From contig DIUC01000040.1 in NCBI GenBank assembly GCA_002435785.1, forward strand, positions 1-60,505: DNA of 60,505 nucleotides, given 5' to 3'. The notes below the pieces were generated by a model that saw only the letters and a list, made by a program, of their open reading frames with translations, had not been told where the DNA came from and made no database searches. A program made the position numbers and the translations under genes. Positions 25,254 through 34,045 of the stretch are shown in pieces. Numbering within the stretch: the first letter of the stretch is position 1; every line of letters begins with the position of its first letter. This stretch comes from Saprospiraceae bacterium UBA6168. GTDB taxonomy: Bacteria > Bacteroidota > Bacteroidia > Chitinophagales > Saprospiraceae.

Positions 25254-26903
25254 ATGAAAAAATTGCTTTTCGCTTTCGTCATTCTCCCCTTCATTACCAC
25301 TGCCCAACCCTTCACCCACGCCGATACCCTTCGTGGCTCCATCACCCCTGAGCGGGCCTGGTGGGACGCCCGACACTATGACCTGCACGTGGCATTCGAC
25401 ATCGAAAACCAAGGCATAAGTGGCTGGAACACCATCACCTACGAGGTGCTGAAAAACGAGCAGGCCCGCTTACAGATTGACCTGATGGCCCCGCTCCTGT
25501 TGGACAGCGCCGTTCAGGACGGCCAACGGTTGACGTGGCAGCAGGACGGTTCTGCTTATTTTATCCTCCTAAAATCGGCACAACAGCAGGGCAGCTTCCA
25601 AAAAATAAGCCTGTACTACCACGGCAAGCCCATCGTTGCGAAGCGCCCACCGTGGGACGGCGGCATCATCTGGGGCAAGGACGAGCGGAGCCGCCCGTGG
25701 GTTTCCGTGGCGTGCCAAGGCATGGGGCCGAGCGTTTGGTACCCGAACAAAGACCACCAATACGACGAGCCGGACAGTGCCGCCCTGCACATCACCTGCC
25801 CACAGCCGCTGGTGGGCGTGGCCAATGGCCGCCTGCGCAACCGCACGGACAATGGAAACGGCACGGCCACTTACTCTTGGGCAGTGGCGAGCCCTATCAA
25901 CAACTACAACCTGGTGCCCTACGTTGGTTTTTACAGGCACTTCGAGGATTTTTACCTTGGCGAAGAGGGTCGGCTGTCGCTTGATTTTTGGGTCTTGGAC
26001 TACAACTTGGAGAAAGCGAAAGCCCATTTTTTGAGAGAAACACCCAAGATGCTGAAATGCTTCGAGCATTGGTTTGGGCCGTACCCGTTTTATGAAGATG
26101 GGTTCAAACTGGTCGAGTCGCCGCACCTCGGCATGGAGCACCAAAGCGCCGTGGCCTACGGCAATGGCTACCAATACGGCTACCGGGGGCGTGACCTCTC
26201 GGACACGGGCGTGGGCCTGAAATGGGATTTCATCCTCGTGCACGAGTCGGGGCACGAGTGGTTCGGGAACAACATCAGCACCAAAGACATCGCCGACATG
26301 TGGGTACACGAGGGATTCACCAACTACTCCGAAACCCTCTACACGGGCTGCGAATTCGGCGAAGAACATGCCACCACCTACAACGTTGGCTGCCGGGCGC
26401 TCATCGGCAACCGCCAGCCCATCATCGGGAAGTACGACGTGAACCAAGAGGGGAGCGGCGATATGTACTACAAGGGCGGCAGCATGCTGCACACCATCCG
26501 GGCCGTCATCAACGACGACGAGAAATTCCGGCAGGTGCTGAGGGGGCTGAACAAGGATTTCCGGCACCAAACCGTGACGACCAAGCAGGTGGAGGATTAT
26601 GTTTCAAAAACGGCAGGCATTGACTTCTCCAAGGTCTTCGACCAGTACCTGCGCACCACGGACATCCCCGTGCTGGAAGTGAGCTTGGTGGAAAAAAAAG
26701 CCAAAAAAGGCACCGAACAGCAACTCCAATACCGCTGGACGAAATGCGTACCGGGCTTCGACCTACCGCTGCAAGTGCAGCTCGAACCCGGCAAATGGAG
26801 TTGGATACGTCCCACCACCGAGCGGCAAACCGTGCCGTGCAAATTAGACTCGCTGGCTGGTTTTTTGGTGGACAAGCGGTTCTATGTGAAAGTGAAAAAG
26901 TAG
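25254..26903 (+). CDS. M1 family metallopeptidase (aminopeptidase N-like), exported
   Basis: 549 residues from the ATG at 25254, chosen because MKKLLFAFVILPFITTAQ is a signal peptide; it lies 35 bp after the previous stop. Seen: an N-terminal beta domain, the substrate-anchoring HLGMEHQSAVAYGNGY (GAMEN-equivalent GMEH), and the zinc site HESGHEW (His330, Glu331, His334) with Glu353 in VHEGFTNYSE exactly 18 residues later (HExxHx18E). The catalytic Tyr probably lies in GSGDMYYKGGSML. The C-terminal helical domain of full-length aminopeptidase N is missing; the protein stops after a short beta module, as in other compact bacterial M1 enzymes. It trims N-terminal residues from peptides in the periplasm or outside. 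Confidence 0.93.
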   Translation: MKKLLFAFVILPFITTAQPFTHADTLRGSITPERAWWDARHYDLHVAFDIENQGISGWNTITYEVLKNEQARLQIDLMAPLLLDSAVQDGQRLTWQQDGSAYFILLKSAQQQGSFQKISLYYHGKPIVAKRPPWDGGIIWGKDERSRPWVSVACQGMGPSVWYPNKDHQYDEPDSAALHITCPQPLVGVANGRLRNRTDNGNGTATYSWAVASPINNYNLVPYVGFYRHFEDFYLGEEGRLSLDFWVLDYNLEKAKAHFLRETPKMLKCFEHWFGPYPFYEDGFKLVESPHLGMEHQSAVAYGNGYQYGYRGRDLSDTGVGLKWDFILVHESGHEWFGNNISTKDIADMWVHEGFTNYSETLYTGCEFGEEHATTYNVGCRALIGNRQPIIGKYDVNQEGSGDMYYKGGSMLHTIRAVINDDEKFRQVLRGLNKDFRHQTVTTKQVEDYVSKTAGIDFSKVFDQYLRTTDIPVLEVSLVEKKAKKGTEQQLQYRWTKCVPGFDLPLQVQLEPGKWSWIRPTTERQTVPCKLDSLAGFLVDKRFYVKVKK

Positions 26904-27261
26904 GAACTTAGGCACTTGGCATGTTGGTGGCAAAAGGCTGCCAACATCCCGAGTTGCCTCCACCCAAAACACTAAATCCCTCCTTTAAGCAAAAATTAAC
27001 TGCAATTCGTCTGCCCAGACCGTGCATTGTTCAAAAAAAATTGGCTTTTTTGTAGAATAAACCGCTATTACCTGCTGTTTTTTGTTTCAAAGAAAATTTT
27101 TGGTAAAAAAAGCTGTTATGTAGCCATCCGAAAATGGCCGCAAACTGTTTTGTTCTCTCATTGTTTTATCACAAAGTGTTGAAAATCAGCGCCTTGGTAG
27201 AACCCTGGTTGGCCAATAAAATAATCATCCACTGTATTCTTTCACCCGAAACTTGTCTTTC
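26904..27261. other. non-coding gap before the DegP-like gene
   Basis: 358 bp with no credible gene. A hairpin near 26923-26949 (ATGTTGG...CCAACAT) follows the M1 peptidase stop but lacks a T-tract. The middle (27030-27120) is AT-rich with A- and T-runs, and presumably holds the promoter of the DegP-like gene, but I found no good TTG/TAnnTTTG pair. Confidence 0.4.
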
Positions 27262-28395
27262 ATGAAAAAATTAGGAATTGTAATCACCACGACCCTGTTG
27301 CTCAATGCAGCCTTTACCCTTTTCTTGTTCAATGGCTTAAAAACCTCCATGCAGGCTGAACAGTCGGAACTATCAAGCCCCAATGTGCGGCTTGCCAGCT
27401 ACGACTACGAGCCTGCCACCTTGAACGCCAAGCCAACCAGTAGTTTTTACGTCCCGGAAGACTTCGTTGAAACGGCCAACATCGTCACGCAAGCGGTGGT
27501 GAACATCACCGTTACAACCCGAGGCACCGCAGCGCCTACGTCCGGTGGGTCGGGTGTCATCATATCCAGGGATGGCTATATCATCACCAACAACCACGTG
27601 ATTGAGGGCGGTGGGAAGGTGCAGGTTTCATTGTACAACAAGCGCATTTACACAGCCACCGTGGTAGGCAAAGACCCCTACACCGACCTTGCCCTGCTGA
27701 AAATTGACGCCACGAACCTCAAGCCGCTCGATTACGCCAACTCCGACAACGTACAGGTGGGCGAGTGGGTGTTGGCCGTGGGCAACCCCTTCAACCTCAC
27801 CTCCACCGTGACGGCTGGCATCGTGAGCGCCAAGGGCCGCAACATCAATATCTTGCAGGGAATGTACAGCATCGAGAGCTTTATCCAGACCGATGCAGTG
27901 GTGAACCCCGGCAACAGCGGCGGCGCCCTCGTCAACATGAAGGGCCAACTGGTGGGCATCAACGCTGCCATCATGAGCGAAACTGGGGCTTATGAAGGCT
28001 ACTCCTTCGCTATCCCGGCCAATTTGGTGCAGAAAATCATTCGTGACCTGAAAGAGTTCGGCGTGGCACAGCGTGCCTTGCTGGGCGTCCGCATCAAGGA
28101 CGTGGACAATGAAATCGCTGCCGACTTCAACCTCGGCGACGTGGAGGGCGTGCTCGTCCGCACCGTGGACCCGGGCAGCGGCGCCGCCGAGGCTGGGCTT
28201 CGCATGAACGACATTATCATCGGCGTGAACGGCATCAAAACGACATCCGTGCCGGAACTGCAAGAGCAGATTGCACGGTTCCGCCCTGGCGATACCGTGG
28301 CATTGGACATCATCCGCAACGGCAGCAAGATTAAAAAAGGCCAAGTAACGCTGCGGGGCATGGAAAGTGAAACTTCTTCCACCAAAGGAAAATAG
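27262..28395 (+). CDS. DegP/HtrA-like trypsin-type serine protease with one PDZ domain
   Basis: 377 residues from the ATG at 27262 (MKKLGIVITTTLLLNAAF); a TTG three codons earlier is unlikely. An N-terminal membrane anchor or signal (6-25) places it in the periplasm. Seen: the protease domain with catalytic triad His112 (TNNHVIEGG), Asp142 (YTDLALLKID) and Ser219 (NPGNSGGALV), oxyanion-loop features, and one PDZ domain from about 265 (LLGVRIKDV to VTLRGM) with the GSGAAEAGLRMNDIIIGVNG motif. HtrA-family enzymes degrade or refold misfolded envelope proteins; a single PDZ fits DegS/HhoA-like rather than DegP. Own terminator, monocistronic. Confidence 0.93.
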   Translation: MKKLGIVITTTLLLNAAFTLFLFNGLKTSMQAEQSELSSPNVRLASYDYEPATLNAKPTSSFYVPEDFVETANIVTQAVVNITVTTRGTAAPTSGGSGVIISRDGYIITNNHVIEGGGKVQVSLYNKRIYTATVVGKDPYTDLALLKIDATNLKPLDYANSDNVQVGEWVLAVGNPFNLTSTVTAGIVSAKGRNINILQGMYSIESFIQTDAVVNPGNSGGALVNMKGQLVGINAAIMSETGAYEGYSFAIPANLVQKIIRDLKEFGVAQRALLGVRIKDVDNEIAADFNLGDVEGVLVRTVDPGSGAAEAGLRMNDIIIGVNGIKTTSVPELQEQIARFRPGDTVALDIIRNGSKIKKGQVTLRGMESETSSTKGK

Positions 28396-28433
28396 GGCGC
28401 CCAGCATCTCTGCAAGCATCTAATCTAATTTTC

Positions 28434-28470
28434 ATAAAAAAGCCGAGGCTGAACAGCCTCGGCTTTTTTA
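28434..28470 (+). terminator. Rho-independent terminator of the serine protease gene
   Basis: The perfect stem AAAAAAGCCGAGGCTG with loop AA pairs with CAGCCTCGGCTTTTTT, 40 bp after the stop codon. Confidence 0.93.
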
Positions 28471-28592
28471 TGAAAATTTACTGGCATGTATTTTGTACCC
28501 TATTATGGTTATATGCCAATCCAATTGTTAAAGCAACACCTTTTTTGAACGTTCACCAGCCAACGAGGCACTACCCAACTATATTTTGGTGA
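28470..28592 (+). CDS. possible 40-residue exported peptide
   Basis: An ATG at 28470, overlapping the last base of the preceding terminator's T-run, opens 40 codons ending at TGA 28592. The first 22 residues (MKIYWHVFCTLLWLYANPIV) look like a signal peptide or single membrane segment. A strong plus-strand terminator follows at 28640-28686, which has no other obvious gene to serve. There is no ribosome-binding site and no recognisable family, and chance is a real possibility in 300 bp of AT-rich DNA. The gap 28396-28709 otherwise holds only terminators. Confidence 0.2.
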   Translation: MKIYWHVFCTLLWLYANPIVKATPFLNVHQPTRHYPTIFW

Positions 28593-28639
28593 ACAATGGG
28601 GCTTTCGCCTAACAGAACTGAACAAAAATTCACCTTAGC

Positions 28640-28686
28640 GTCCCGAAGCAAACCTGAAATTTCAGCTTGCTTCGGGACTTTTTTTT
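28640..28686 (+). terminator. second strong terminator, plus strand
   Basis: A 12-bp stem (28640-28651 with 28667-28678) is followed by eight T. The 15-base loop contains the self-complementary CTGAAATTTCAG. It lies 200 bp beyond the first terminator, so it either backs it up or ends an unannotated short transcript. The minus-strand gene ending at 28710 does not get a T-tract from it. Confidence 0.8.
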
Positions 28687-28709
28687 GCTTGCTCCGCAAT
28701 GGCCGGTTC

Positions 28710-29612
28710 CTACCTCGGCACCTTTATTTCATACACTTTCCTTTTCGGGTTTGTCAGTTTGTTGTCCTTGAGCCAAGGGTTGAACACCTTGAGCAACCGA
28801 TAGCTCGTGCCGTACTGCTTGGCGAAGTCGCCGAGATTGACGATGGAACTGTCCACCGTGATGAGGGCGTAATTGTCGAGCGGCGGGTACATCTGCTCAT
28901 TTTTCATGTCAAAGCCGTACTGCGTCGGATGCTCCATGACGTGCTTGATGGCCACCAACCGGAAGATGTAGCGGTTGGTTTCCTCGCTGAGGTTCAGGTC
29001 AAAGAAGCTGTTGGCCTTTTGGCTTTCCATTTCGTTGCGAAGCCCAGCGGGCCCCATGTTGTAGGCAGCCGCCACCAATGACCAAGTGCCAAACCGCTCC
29101 TTGTATCGCTTTAGGTATTGGCAGGCGGCACGGGTGGATTTTTCGAAGTGCAGTCGTTCGTCCACCTCTTTGCTCACTTCCATCCCATAATCGCCCGCCG
29201 TGCCTTCCATGAACTGCCAGATGCCCTTCGCCCCGGCGCTCGAAGTGGCGTTGCGGAGGTCACTTTCGGCCACGGCGAGGTACTTGAAGTCGTCGGGCAC
29301 ACCGTTTTCCTTCAGGATTTTTTCCATGATAGGGAAGTACCGTGCGCTGTTTTTCAGGTTCAGTATCGTGTGGGAATGGCGGTAGGAGTTGATGATAAGC
29401 TCCCGTTCAAGCCGCTCCCGCACATCAAATTGCTCGACCGGGATGCGCTCCCCGGCAAACCAAAACTCGTCCGTTGGCTGCACGTGCGGGATGTTGAAGA
29501 ACAGCTCTGGGCTTCCGCCATAGGTCGGCGACTGCGGCTTGTAGGAGGTGAAAACGGCCACCGTGGCAAATGCTGCGAGGATGGCGAGGTAGTATTTTGC
29601 TAAGTTTTTCAT
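28710..29612 (-). CDS. membrane-bound lytic transglycosylase (MltD-like, SLT domain)
   Basis: 300 residues with an N-terminal hydrophobic anchor or signal (7-22). Seen: the catalytic SLT motif AVAESDLRNATSSAGAKGIW with general acid Glu116, YGMEVSKEVDERLHFEKSTRAA, the second motif WSLVAAAYNMGPAGLRN, and a C-terminal stretch from about 240 (DNYALITVDSSIVNLGDFAKQYG, LLKVFNPWL) that looks like a single LysM-like module. It cleaves the MurNAc-GlcNAc bond of peptidoglycan with 1,6-anhydro ring formation. Transcribed alone; the next gene upstream on this strand (DUF2480) ends 103 bp away. Confidence 0.92.
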   Translation of the reverse strand: MKNLAKYYLAILAAFATVAVFTSYKPQSPTYGGSPELFFNIPHVQPTDEFWFAGERIPVEQFDVRERLERELIINSYRHSHTILNLKNSARYFPIMEKILKENGVPDDFKYLAVAESDLRNATSSAGAKGIWQFMEGTAGDYGMEVSKEVDERLHFEKSTRAACQYLKRYKERFGTWSLVAAAYNMGPAGLRNEMESQKANSFFDLNLSEETNRYIFRLVAIKHVMEHPTQYGFDMKNEQMYPPLDNYALITVDSSIVNLGDFAKQYGTSYRLLKVFNPWLKDNKLTNPKRKVYEIKVPR

Positions 29613-29715
29613 AGATTAAGTTGAGAAAACGGTGTTGCGAAAGTTTGCCCCGCTTCAGCGTTTCAAGATTTCGGAAGGCGATAAAGCCAGCAAGGACGGC
29701 CCTCAAGAATGGTTT

Positions 29716-30237
29716 TTAAGCTTTTGGTTTTTTGAAAATGGGCACAGTGGAACAAGGCTCTCCGAACATGATACTCTGTGCGTGTGGCTGCAGCTTGCGT
29801 GTCAATTCCACGTAGGCCGAGGGCGGCACGGGGTGGTCGCTGCACCCCTTAATGACGATGCGCTGGCCGGCATATTGCGCAGCGTCCACGTTGTCGAGGG
29901 CTTTTTGGAAAATATGCTTGTAGAACTCTTCCAGCGTACCCTGAAAAATATCGGTGGCAAAAGGTGCTGCATACACCGTCACCAGCATGTACGCCCAAAC
30001 GGGGATGATGGCATCTGCGGAGCAAAAAACGGCGAGGTTCTTCCCGGTGTACTGCGTCCAATCATGGTTGGCCAATGCCTCCCGGAAGTCCTTTTCCTTT
30101 AGGATAAGCCCCATGAAAAGGTGTCCCTTGAGGTCAAATACGGCCATTTCTTCCTTCGGAAAAAACTCCTCCAACTTGAGCGTCACCAGCCCGCTGGATG
30201 CTACTCGGTTTACCAATGGTTGTTCGACTGATTGCAT
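29716..30237 (-). CDS. DUF2480 family protein
   Basis: 173 residues, typical for DUF2480, a Bacteroidota family of unknown function. Seen: NRVASSGLVTLKLEEFFP at the N-terminus, FDLKGHLFMGLILKEKDFRE, CSADAIIPVWAYMLV, and a C-terminal IVIKGCSDHPVPPSAYVELT with conserved-looking Cys, His and Pro. No signal peptide or membrane segment; cytoplasmic. The same family often sits near iron-sulfur assembly genes in other Bacteroidota, but no such genes occur here, so no role is assigned. A MITE-like element begins 10 bp upstream of its start codon. Confidence 0.8.
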   Translation of the reverse strand: MQSVEQPLVNRVASSGLVTLKLEEFFPKEEMAVFDLKGHLFMGLILKEKDFREALANHDWTQYTGKNLAVFCSADAIIPVWAYMLVTVYAAPFATDIFQGTLEEFYKHIFQKALDNVDAAQYAGQRIVIKGCSDHPVPPSAYVELTRKLQPHAQSIMFGEPCSTVPIFKKPKA

Positions 30238-30247
30238 TGTTCAAAAG

Positions 30248-30447
30248 TTGATGTGCGACATGAAGTTAGGACCCTTGGTTGTAACTGATTGACTTTCTGC
30301 ATATTGCGTAAAATAGATTCAGAACTGTCAAAATTAAAATCAAGTACACCCGTGAAATTCTAAAATGCATGCTCCTCTGTTTAGGGATTTAACTCAGAAT
30401 CAAAACTTAATTTGGCGAAAAGGTTACAACTTCATGTCGCACATCAA
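30248..30447. mobile_element. MITE-like element, 200 bp with perfect 20-bp terminal inverted repeats
   Basis: Bases 30248-30267 (TTGATGTGCGACATGAAGTT) are the exact reverse complement of 30428-30447. The 160 bp between are AT-rich with no reading frame of note. This is the shape of a miniature inverted-repeat transposable element mobilised in trans. No convincing target-site duplication is visible (flanks AAAAG and AGTAA share only AG). No transposase with such ends is in the window. Confidence 0.7.
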
Positions 30448-30496
30448 AGTAAAAAAGTTAAAGGGAGAATACCAAAAGTGGAGATGGGCCAACCCA

Positions 30497-31114
30497 TCAC
30501 TGCTCATCAGTCACCGATTCTGAATCTCCACTCACCACCTCCTCTATCGGCGCCCGTTCCCCAATCTCCTGGTCTGGGTCTTTGAAGTCCTTGGGCTTTG
30601 GCAGGTCGCTGAGGTCCTTGAGGCCAAAGTAGTCCATGAACTTGATGCTCGTGCCGTAGAGCAGCGGCCTGCCGGGGCCGTCGCTACGCCCGGTTATGGA
30701 AACAAGTTCCTTCTCCAGAAGTTTTTGGAGGGAGTAGTCGCTGCTGACGCCCCTGATTTGCTCGATTTCGGTCTTGGACACCGGCTGCTTGTAGGCGATG
30801 ACCGACAGCGTCTCGATGGCCGCTTGCGAAAGCCGCTTTTTGGTCGTCTGCTTCAGCCAAGTGCCAATGACGGTATGGTAGGCGCCCTTGGTCATGAATT
30901 GCAGGCCGCCAGCGATTTGCACCAGTTCAATGGCAAAGTTGTCGTCGGCGTACCGGGCTTTCACCTCGGCGATGGCAGCGGCCACGTCTTCAGCCGAAAA
31001 TTCGGTCTCAAACGCCTCGTCCAGCACCTGCCGGATGTCGTCGGGGGAGAGCGGCGAGTCGGCGGCAAAGACCAGCGCCTCGATATGTTGGGCCAATTTT
31101 TCCAATGATTGCAA
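30497..31114 (-). CDS. scpB: segregation and condensation protein B (ScpB)
   Basis: 205 residues. ScpB is the winged-helix kleisin-associated subunit of the SMC-ScpA-ScpB condensin that organises and segregates the chromosome. Seen: HIEALVFAADSPLSPDDIRQVL, the first winged helix; FAIELVQIAGGLQFMTKGAY; and LSQAAIETLSVIAYKQPVSK with EIEQIRGVSSDYSLQKLLEK, the most conserved stretch, then GRSDGPGRPLLYGTSIKFMDYFGL. An acidic tail follows. No scpA or smc is adjacent. The family call is near certain. Confidence 0.95.
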   Translation of the reverse strand: MQSLEKLAQHIEALVFAADSPLSPDDIRQVLDEAFETEFSAEDVAAAIAEVKARYADDNFAIELVQIAGGLQFMTKGAYHTVIGTWLKQTTKKRLSQAAIETLSVIAYKQPVSKTEIEQIRGVSSDYSLQKLLEKELVSITGRSDGPGRPLLYGTSIKFMDYFGLKDLSDLPKPKDFKDPDQEIGERAPIEEVVSGDSESVTDEQ

Positions 31115-31170
31115 GGATTAAGTCCCTTTCGGGGATGACAAATTGGATAGATGTTTTAATTTTTGGAAGG

Positions 31171-31178
31171 CAAAAATA
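31171..31178 (-). promoter_or_regulatory. possible -7 element for scpB
   Basis: The minus strand reads TATTTTTG, matching TAnnTTTG, 57 bp upstream of the scpB start. No TTG is at 17-21 bp beyond it, so support is limited. Confidence 0.3.
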
Positions 31179-31203
31179 GGTAAAAAAATGGGGCGTTGCA
31201 CCC

Positions 31204-32106
31204 TCATTGTTGCGGTTTCAGGTGACCGCATTGGGCTTCCATTTTTGTCAAAAAGCCTTTGTTGGTAGTGAGTTTGGCGTAAGTTTCGAGGTTGTGCTCC
31301 AAGTTGTAGCCGGGCTTGGTCGCCTGAAAATAAATATCGGCCAACGCCCGCAGGCTATCGTGTTCAAAGGCCGTTTGCACGAAACAAGGCGTCATGCCGG
31401 GCGGGGCGTTGGGGTTTAGCTGGTCATGTTTCGCAGCGGCCCGCTGCTTGTACGCCTCGACTTGGCGGGGCGTCGGCTCACTGAAAAGCATCCGGTTTAC
31501 GTGTGGTTTTTGGGTGGAATAGCGCACCCTGAACTCGTCGCCCGGCTCCAACGGCATGGGGTTTACCAACAGTATCAGCGGCTCGGACTGCAGCATGGAT
31601 ACTGCGGTGATGGTCTTTGTGCCAACGATGAACTGGTAGGAAATCTCCGCCTGGCCTTTGTCCAATCGTTTTATCAAAACCCTTCCGACTGTTTCTTGAC
31701 TGCCCTTTGCCAGCATTTCTTCCACCCTTTGGGTCTCGCTTTTCTTGGCATTTTCACCCCAAATCACCACGCCAGCCACCAAGAGGCCAAGCACCGCCAG
31801 AAAAATCAGCGAGTGGTAAAAGTATTTGCGCTCCAACGCTTGCCGGAAACGGTTGCGGGGGGTGTCGGTTTTTTTGTCAATGTTGAAGGTGAAATACATT
31901 TCGCCGCCCCGCCGTTCAAGGTTGATGTGCACCAGTTCTTCTTCTATGAAAAAAGTGTACGCCTTCGAGTCGAATACCTTGAAGTCAATCTGTACGATTT
32001 TTGAACCGATGTAGATGAGCAAATGGCCACTCTTGGGGCTGTGCAACAAGCCGACCCGGTAGTTCCTGCCCGCATCCCCGATGTATGTCCAGGTATAGTG
32101 GTTCAT
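31204..32106 (-). CDS. unknown single-pass membrane protein
   Basis: 300 residues; I do not recognise a family. Residues 1-95 form a beta-rich cytoplasmic-looking part (WTYIGDAGRNYRVGLLHSPK, IYIGSKIVQIDFKVFDS) that reads like a small beta sandwich; residues about 97-118 are one membrane segment (YHSLIFLAVLGLLVAGVVIW); the rest is soluble, with a second beta stretch (VGRVLIKRLDKGQAEISYQF, GDEFRVRYSTQKPH) reminiscent of DUF3592-type folds and a helical C-terminus (FEHDSLRALADIYFQ). It lies 89 bp upstream of scpB on the same strand but a promoter-like element separates them. Gene well supported by length and composition; function unknown. Confidence 0.75.
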   Translation of the reverse strand: MNHYTWTYIGDAGRNYRVGLLHSPKSGHLLIYIGSKIVQIDFKVFDSKAYTFFIEEELVHINLERRGGEMYFTFNIDKKTDTPRNRFRQALERKYFYHSLIFLAVLGLLVAGVVIWGENAKKSETQRVEEMLAKGSQETVGRVLIKRLDKGQAEISYQFIVGTKTITAVSMLQSEPLILLVNPMPLEPGDEFRVRYSTQKPHVNRMLFSEPTPRQVEAYKQRAAAKHDQLNPNAPPGMTPCFVQTAFEHDSLRALADIYFQATKPGYNLEHNLETYAKLTTNKGFLTKMEAQCGHLKPQQ

Positions 32107-32281
32107 GCGTTTTGAGATGGTTGAAGGTTGACATTCGGCTGGCCCCGCTTTTAGCTGACCTAATTTCTGATTTGAAATAACGTGCTTAAAGGTAAAAGGA
32201 ACGTTGAAACCAACCGCTTAGGTTTTTTTGAACAACGGCGTTAATTCTAAGTTAAAGCAGGTGTTTTGCATTTGCCGTTGT

Positions 32282-32289
32282 TAAATTTG
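32282..32289 (+). promoter_or_regulatory. possible -7 element of the sensor kinase gene
   Basis: TAAATTTG fits TAnnTTTG and lies 85 bp before the kinase start. The nearest TTTG upstream is only 13 bp away, too close, so the call is weak. Confidence 0.3.
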
Positions 32290-32373
32290 TCATGTTTGCA
32301 GTGTGGGAAAGGCCATTTGCATTGGGTTGTGGAACCATGACCCCATTGCCGAATGGCCAATGACGATTTTAAA

Positions 32374-33894
32374 ATGAACAAAAACGTAATCTGGTTAATC
32401 ATTGGGCTAATGAGCGCTGCGCTCCTCGGCATTGCCGCCATGCAGGCAAAATGGGTAGTGGACTCACTCCAAGCCAATGAGGAACAGTTCAACAATCAAG
32501 TGGTTGCAGCCCTGAACAAGGTGGCCGACAAGCTGGAAGAAAAGGAGGAGATGGAGGCTTACCGGCATGTGGACAACGGGTTTGCGCAGGACTTCTACGA
32601 GTCGGAAGTGCGCCAGCAAATAGAGCTGGGCGGACTTACCTTCTCGGTTACGGACAAGGATAGCACAGGTGGTCATACCCACCTCACCAAGCAACAGCTT
32701 ATTGATATCACGATGTCGGCAAATGACTGCAACTGCTCAAAGTGCCAAGCCGACCGTGCCAAAAAACTTTCTCAATTCGTCAGCATCACGCAGGGCCTCG
32801 ACCTTGCGCCCATCACCGAGCGCATTGAACTGGAGATGCTCAGCATGTTGTTGCGGCAGGCGTTTCAGGACAAAGGCATCAAAATCCCGTTTAGGTATGG
32901 GGTCTTCGACAACCGCAAGAAAAGCTTTGTCATCGCCGACGGGCGCTATACCGTGGAGGACAACCGCTCCCAGCCCACATTGGATGGCTACAAAAACCTC
33001 AACAACAGCGAGTACAGGGTCGGCCTTTTCCAGCGGGACAAGGAGACGCCGGGCCTGTTGATGGTGTTTTTCCCCACCAAAAGCAGTTTTCTTTGGAGCT
33101 CAGTTTTAAAAAACCTCATCGGCTCCATCATCTTCACGGGCATCATCCTTTTCTGCTTTTTCTACACGATTTCCGTCATTTTTAAGCAGAAAAAGGTCTC
33201 GGAGATGAAGAACGACTTCATCAACAACATGACCCACGAGTTCAAGACGCCTATCGCCACCATCTCCCTTGCTTCCGACAGCATTTCCAGCCCGATGGTC
33301 ATCAACTCGCCGGACAAGATCCGCCGCTTCACCGACATCATCCGCCAAGAAAACAAGCGCATGAACAATCAAGTGGAGAAGGTGCTCCAAATGGCCCAGA
33401 TCGACCGCCAGGATTTTGACCTAAAGCTCGGCGACGTGAACCTTCACGATGTCATCACCCAAGCCGTCGGTTATATCGGTCTCCAAGTAGAGCGGCGGGA
33501 CGGCACCGTAACGACTGACCTGCAGGCCACGCAACCCATCGTGCAGGGCGATATGACGCATATCTCCAACATTGTCAATAACCTATTGGACAATGCCAAC
33601 AAATATTCTCCCGAGCACCCCGAAATTTCAGTCGCAACACGCAATGTGGCGGGAGGTGTCGAAGTTATAGTCACCGATAAGGGCATCGGCCTTAGCAAGG
33701 AGGCCAAGAAGCTTATCTTTGACAAATTTTACCGGGTGCATACGGGCAACCTGCACGACGTGAAGGGCTTTGGCCTCGGCCTCAGCTACGTGAAGGCCAT
33801 GATGGACGCCCACAGGGGCCGGGTGGAGGTAAGGAGCGAAGTGGGGAAGGGGAGCAGTTTTGTGCTGTTTTTCCCGCTGCAAAATCAACTATGA
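32374..33894 (+). CDS. two-component sensor histidine kinase (RprX-like)
   Basis: 506 residues from the ATG at 32374 (MNKNVIWLIIGLMSAALL); an ATG seven codons earlier is possible. Seen: membrane segment 1 at about 4-22; an extracytoplasmic domain to about 245 containing a short Cys cluster (DCNCSKCQAD) that could bind metal; membrane segment 2 (NLIGSIIFTGIILFCFFYTI); HisKA with the phosphoacceptor His288 in FINNMTHEFKTPIAT; and HATPase with N box LLDNANKYSP, G1 DKGIGLS and G2 GFGLGLSYVKAMMDAHRG. It phosphorylates the response regulator encoded 151 bp downstream. The stimulus is unknown. Confidence 0.93.
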   Translation: MNKNVIWLIIGLMSAALLGIAAMQAKWVVDSLQANEEQFNNQVVAALNKVADKLEEKEEMEAYRHVDNGFAQDFYESEVRQQIELGGLTFSVTDKDSTGGHTHLTKQQLIDITMSANDCNCSKCQADRAKKLSQFVSITQGLDLAPITERIELEMLSMLLRQAFQDKGIKIPFRYGVFDNRKKSFVIADGRYTVEDNRSQPTLDGYKNLNNSEYRVGLFQRDKETPGLLMVFFPTKSSFLWSSVLKNLIGSIIFTGIILFCFFYTISVIFKQKKVSEMKNDFINNMTHEFKTPIATISLASDSISSPMVINSPDKIRRFTDIIRQENKRMNNQVEKVLQMAQIDRQDFDLKLGDVNLHDVITQAVGYIGLQVERRDGTVTTDLQATQPIVQGDMTHISNIVNNLLDNANKYSPEHPEISVATRNVAGGVEVIVTDKGIGLSKEAKKLIFDKFYRVHTGNLHDVKGFGLGLSYVKAMMDAHRGRVEVRSEVGKGSSFVLFFPLQNQL

Positions 33895-34045
33895 CAATTC
33901 GCTTTCAAAACATGGAACCTACTCTCATTTCCTTGTCAATTGCTTTTTGCGTATGTTCTGGATTATTGGCTTAAAAGACAGCCAAGATGTTCTATGGAGC
34001 ATAGATTTCTGATACAAGACAACAATTCAAAAACCCACTTATAAA

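Noticed and set aside
25569..26570. 333-residue minus-strand frame
   Set aside because: Antisense to the M1 peptidase; composition follows the sense codons.
27628..28419. 263-residue minus-strand frame
   Set aside because: Antisense of the serine protease, which has a complete catalytic triad.
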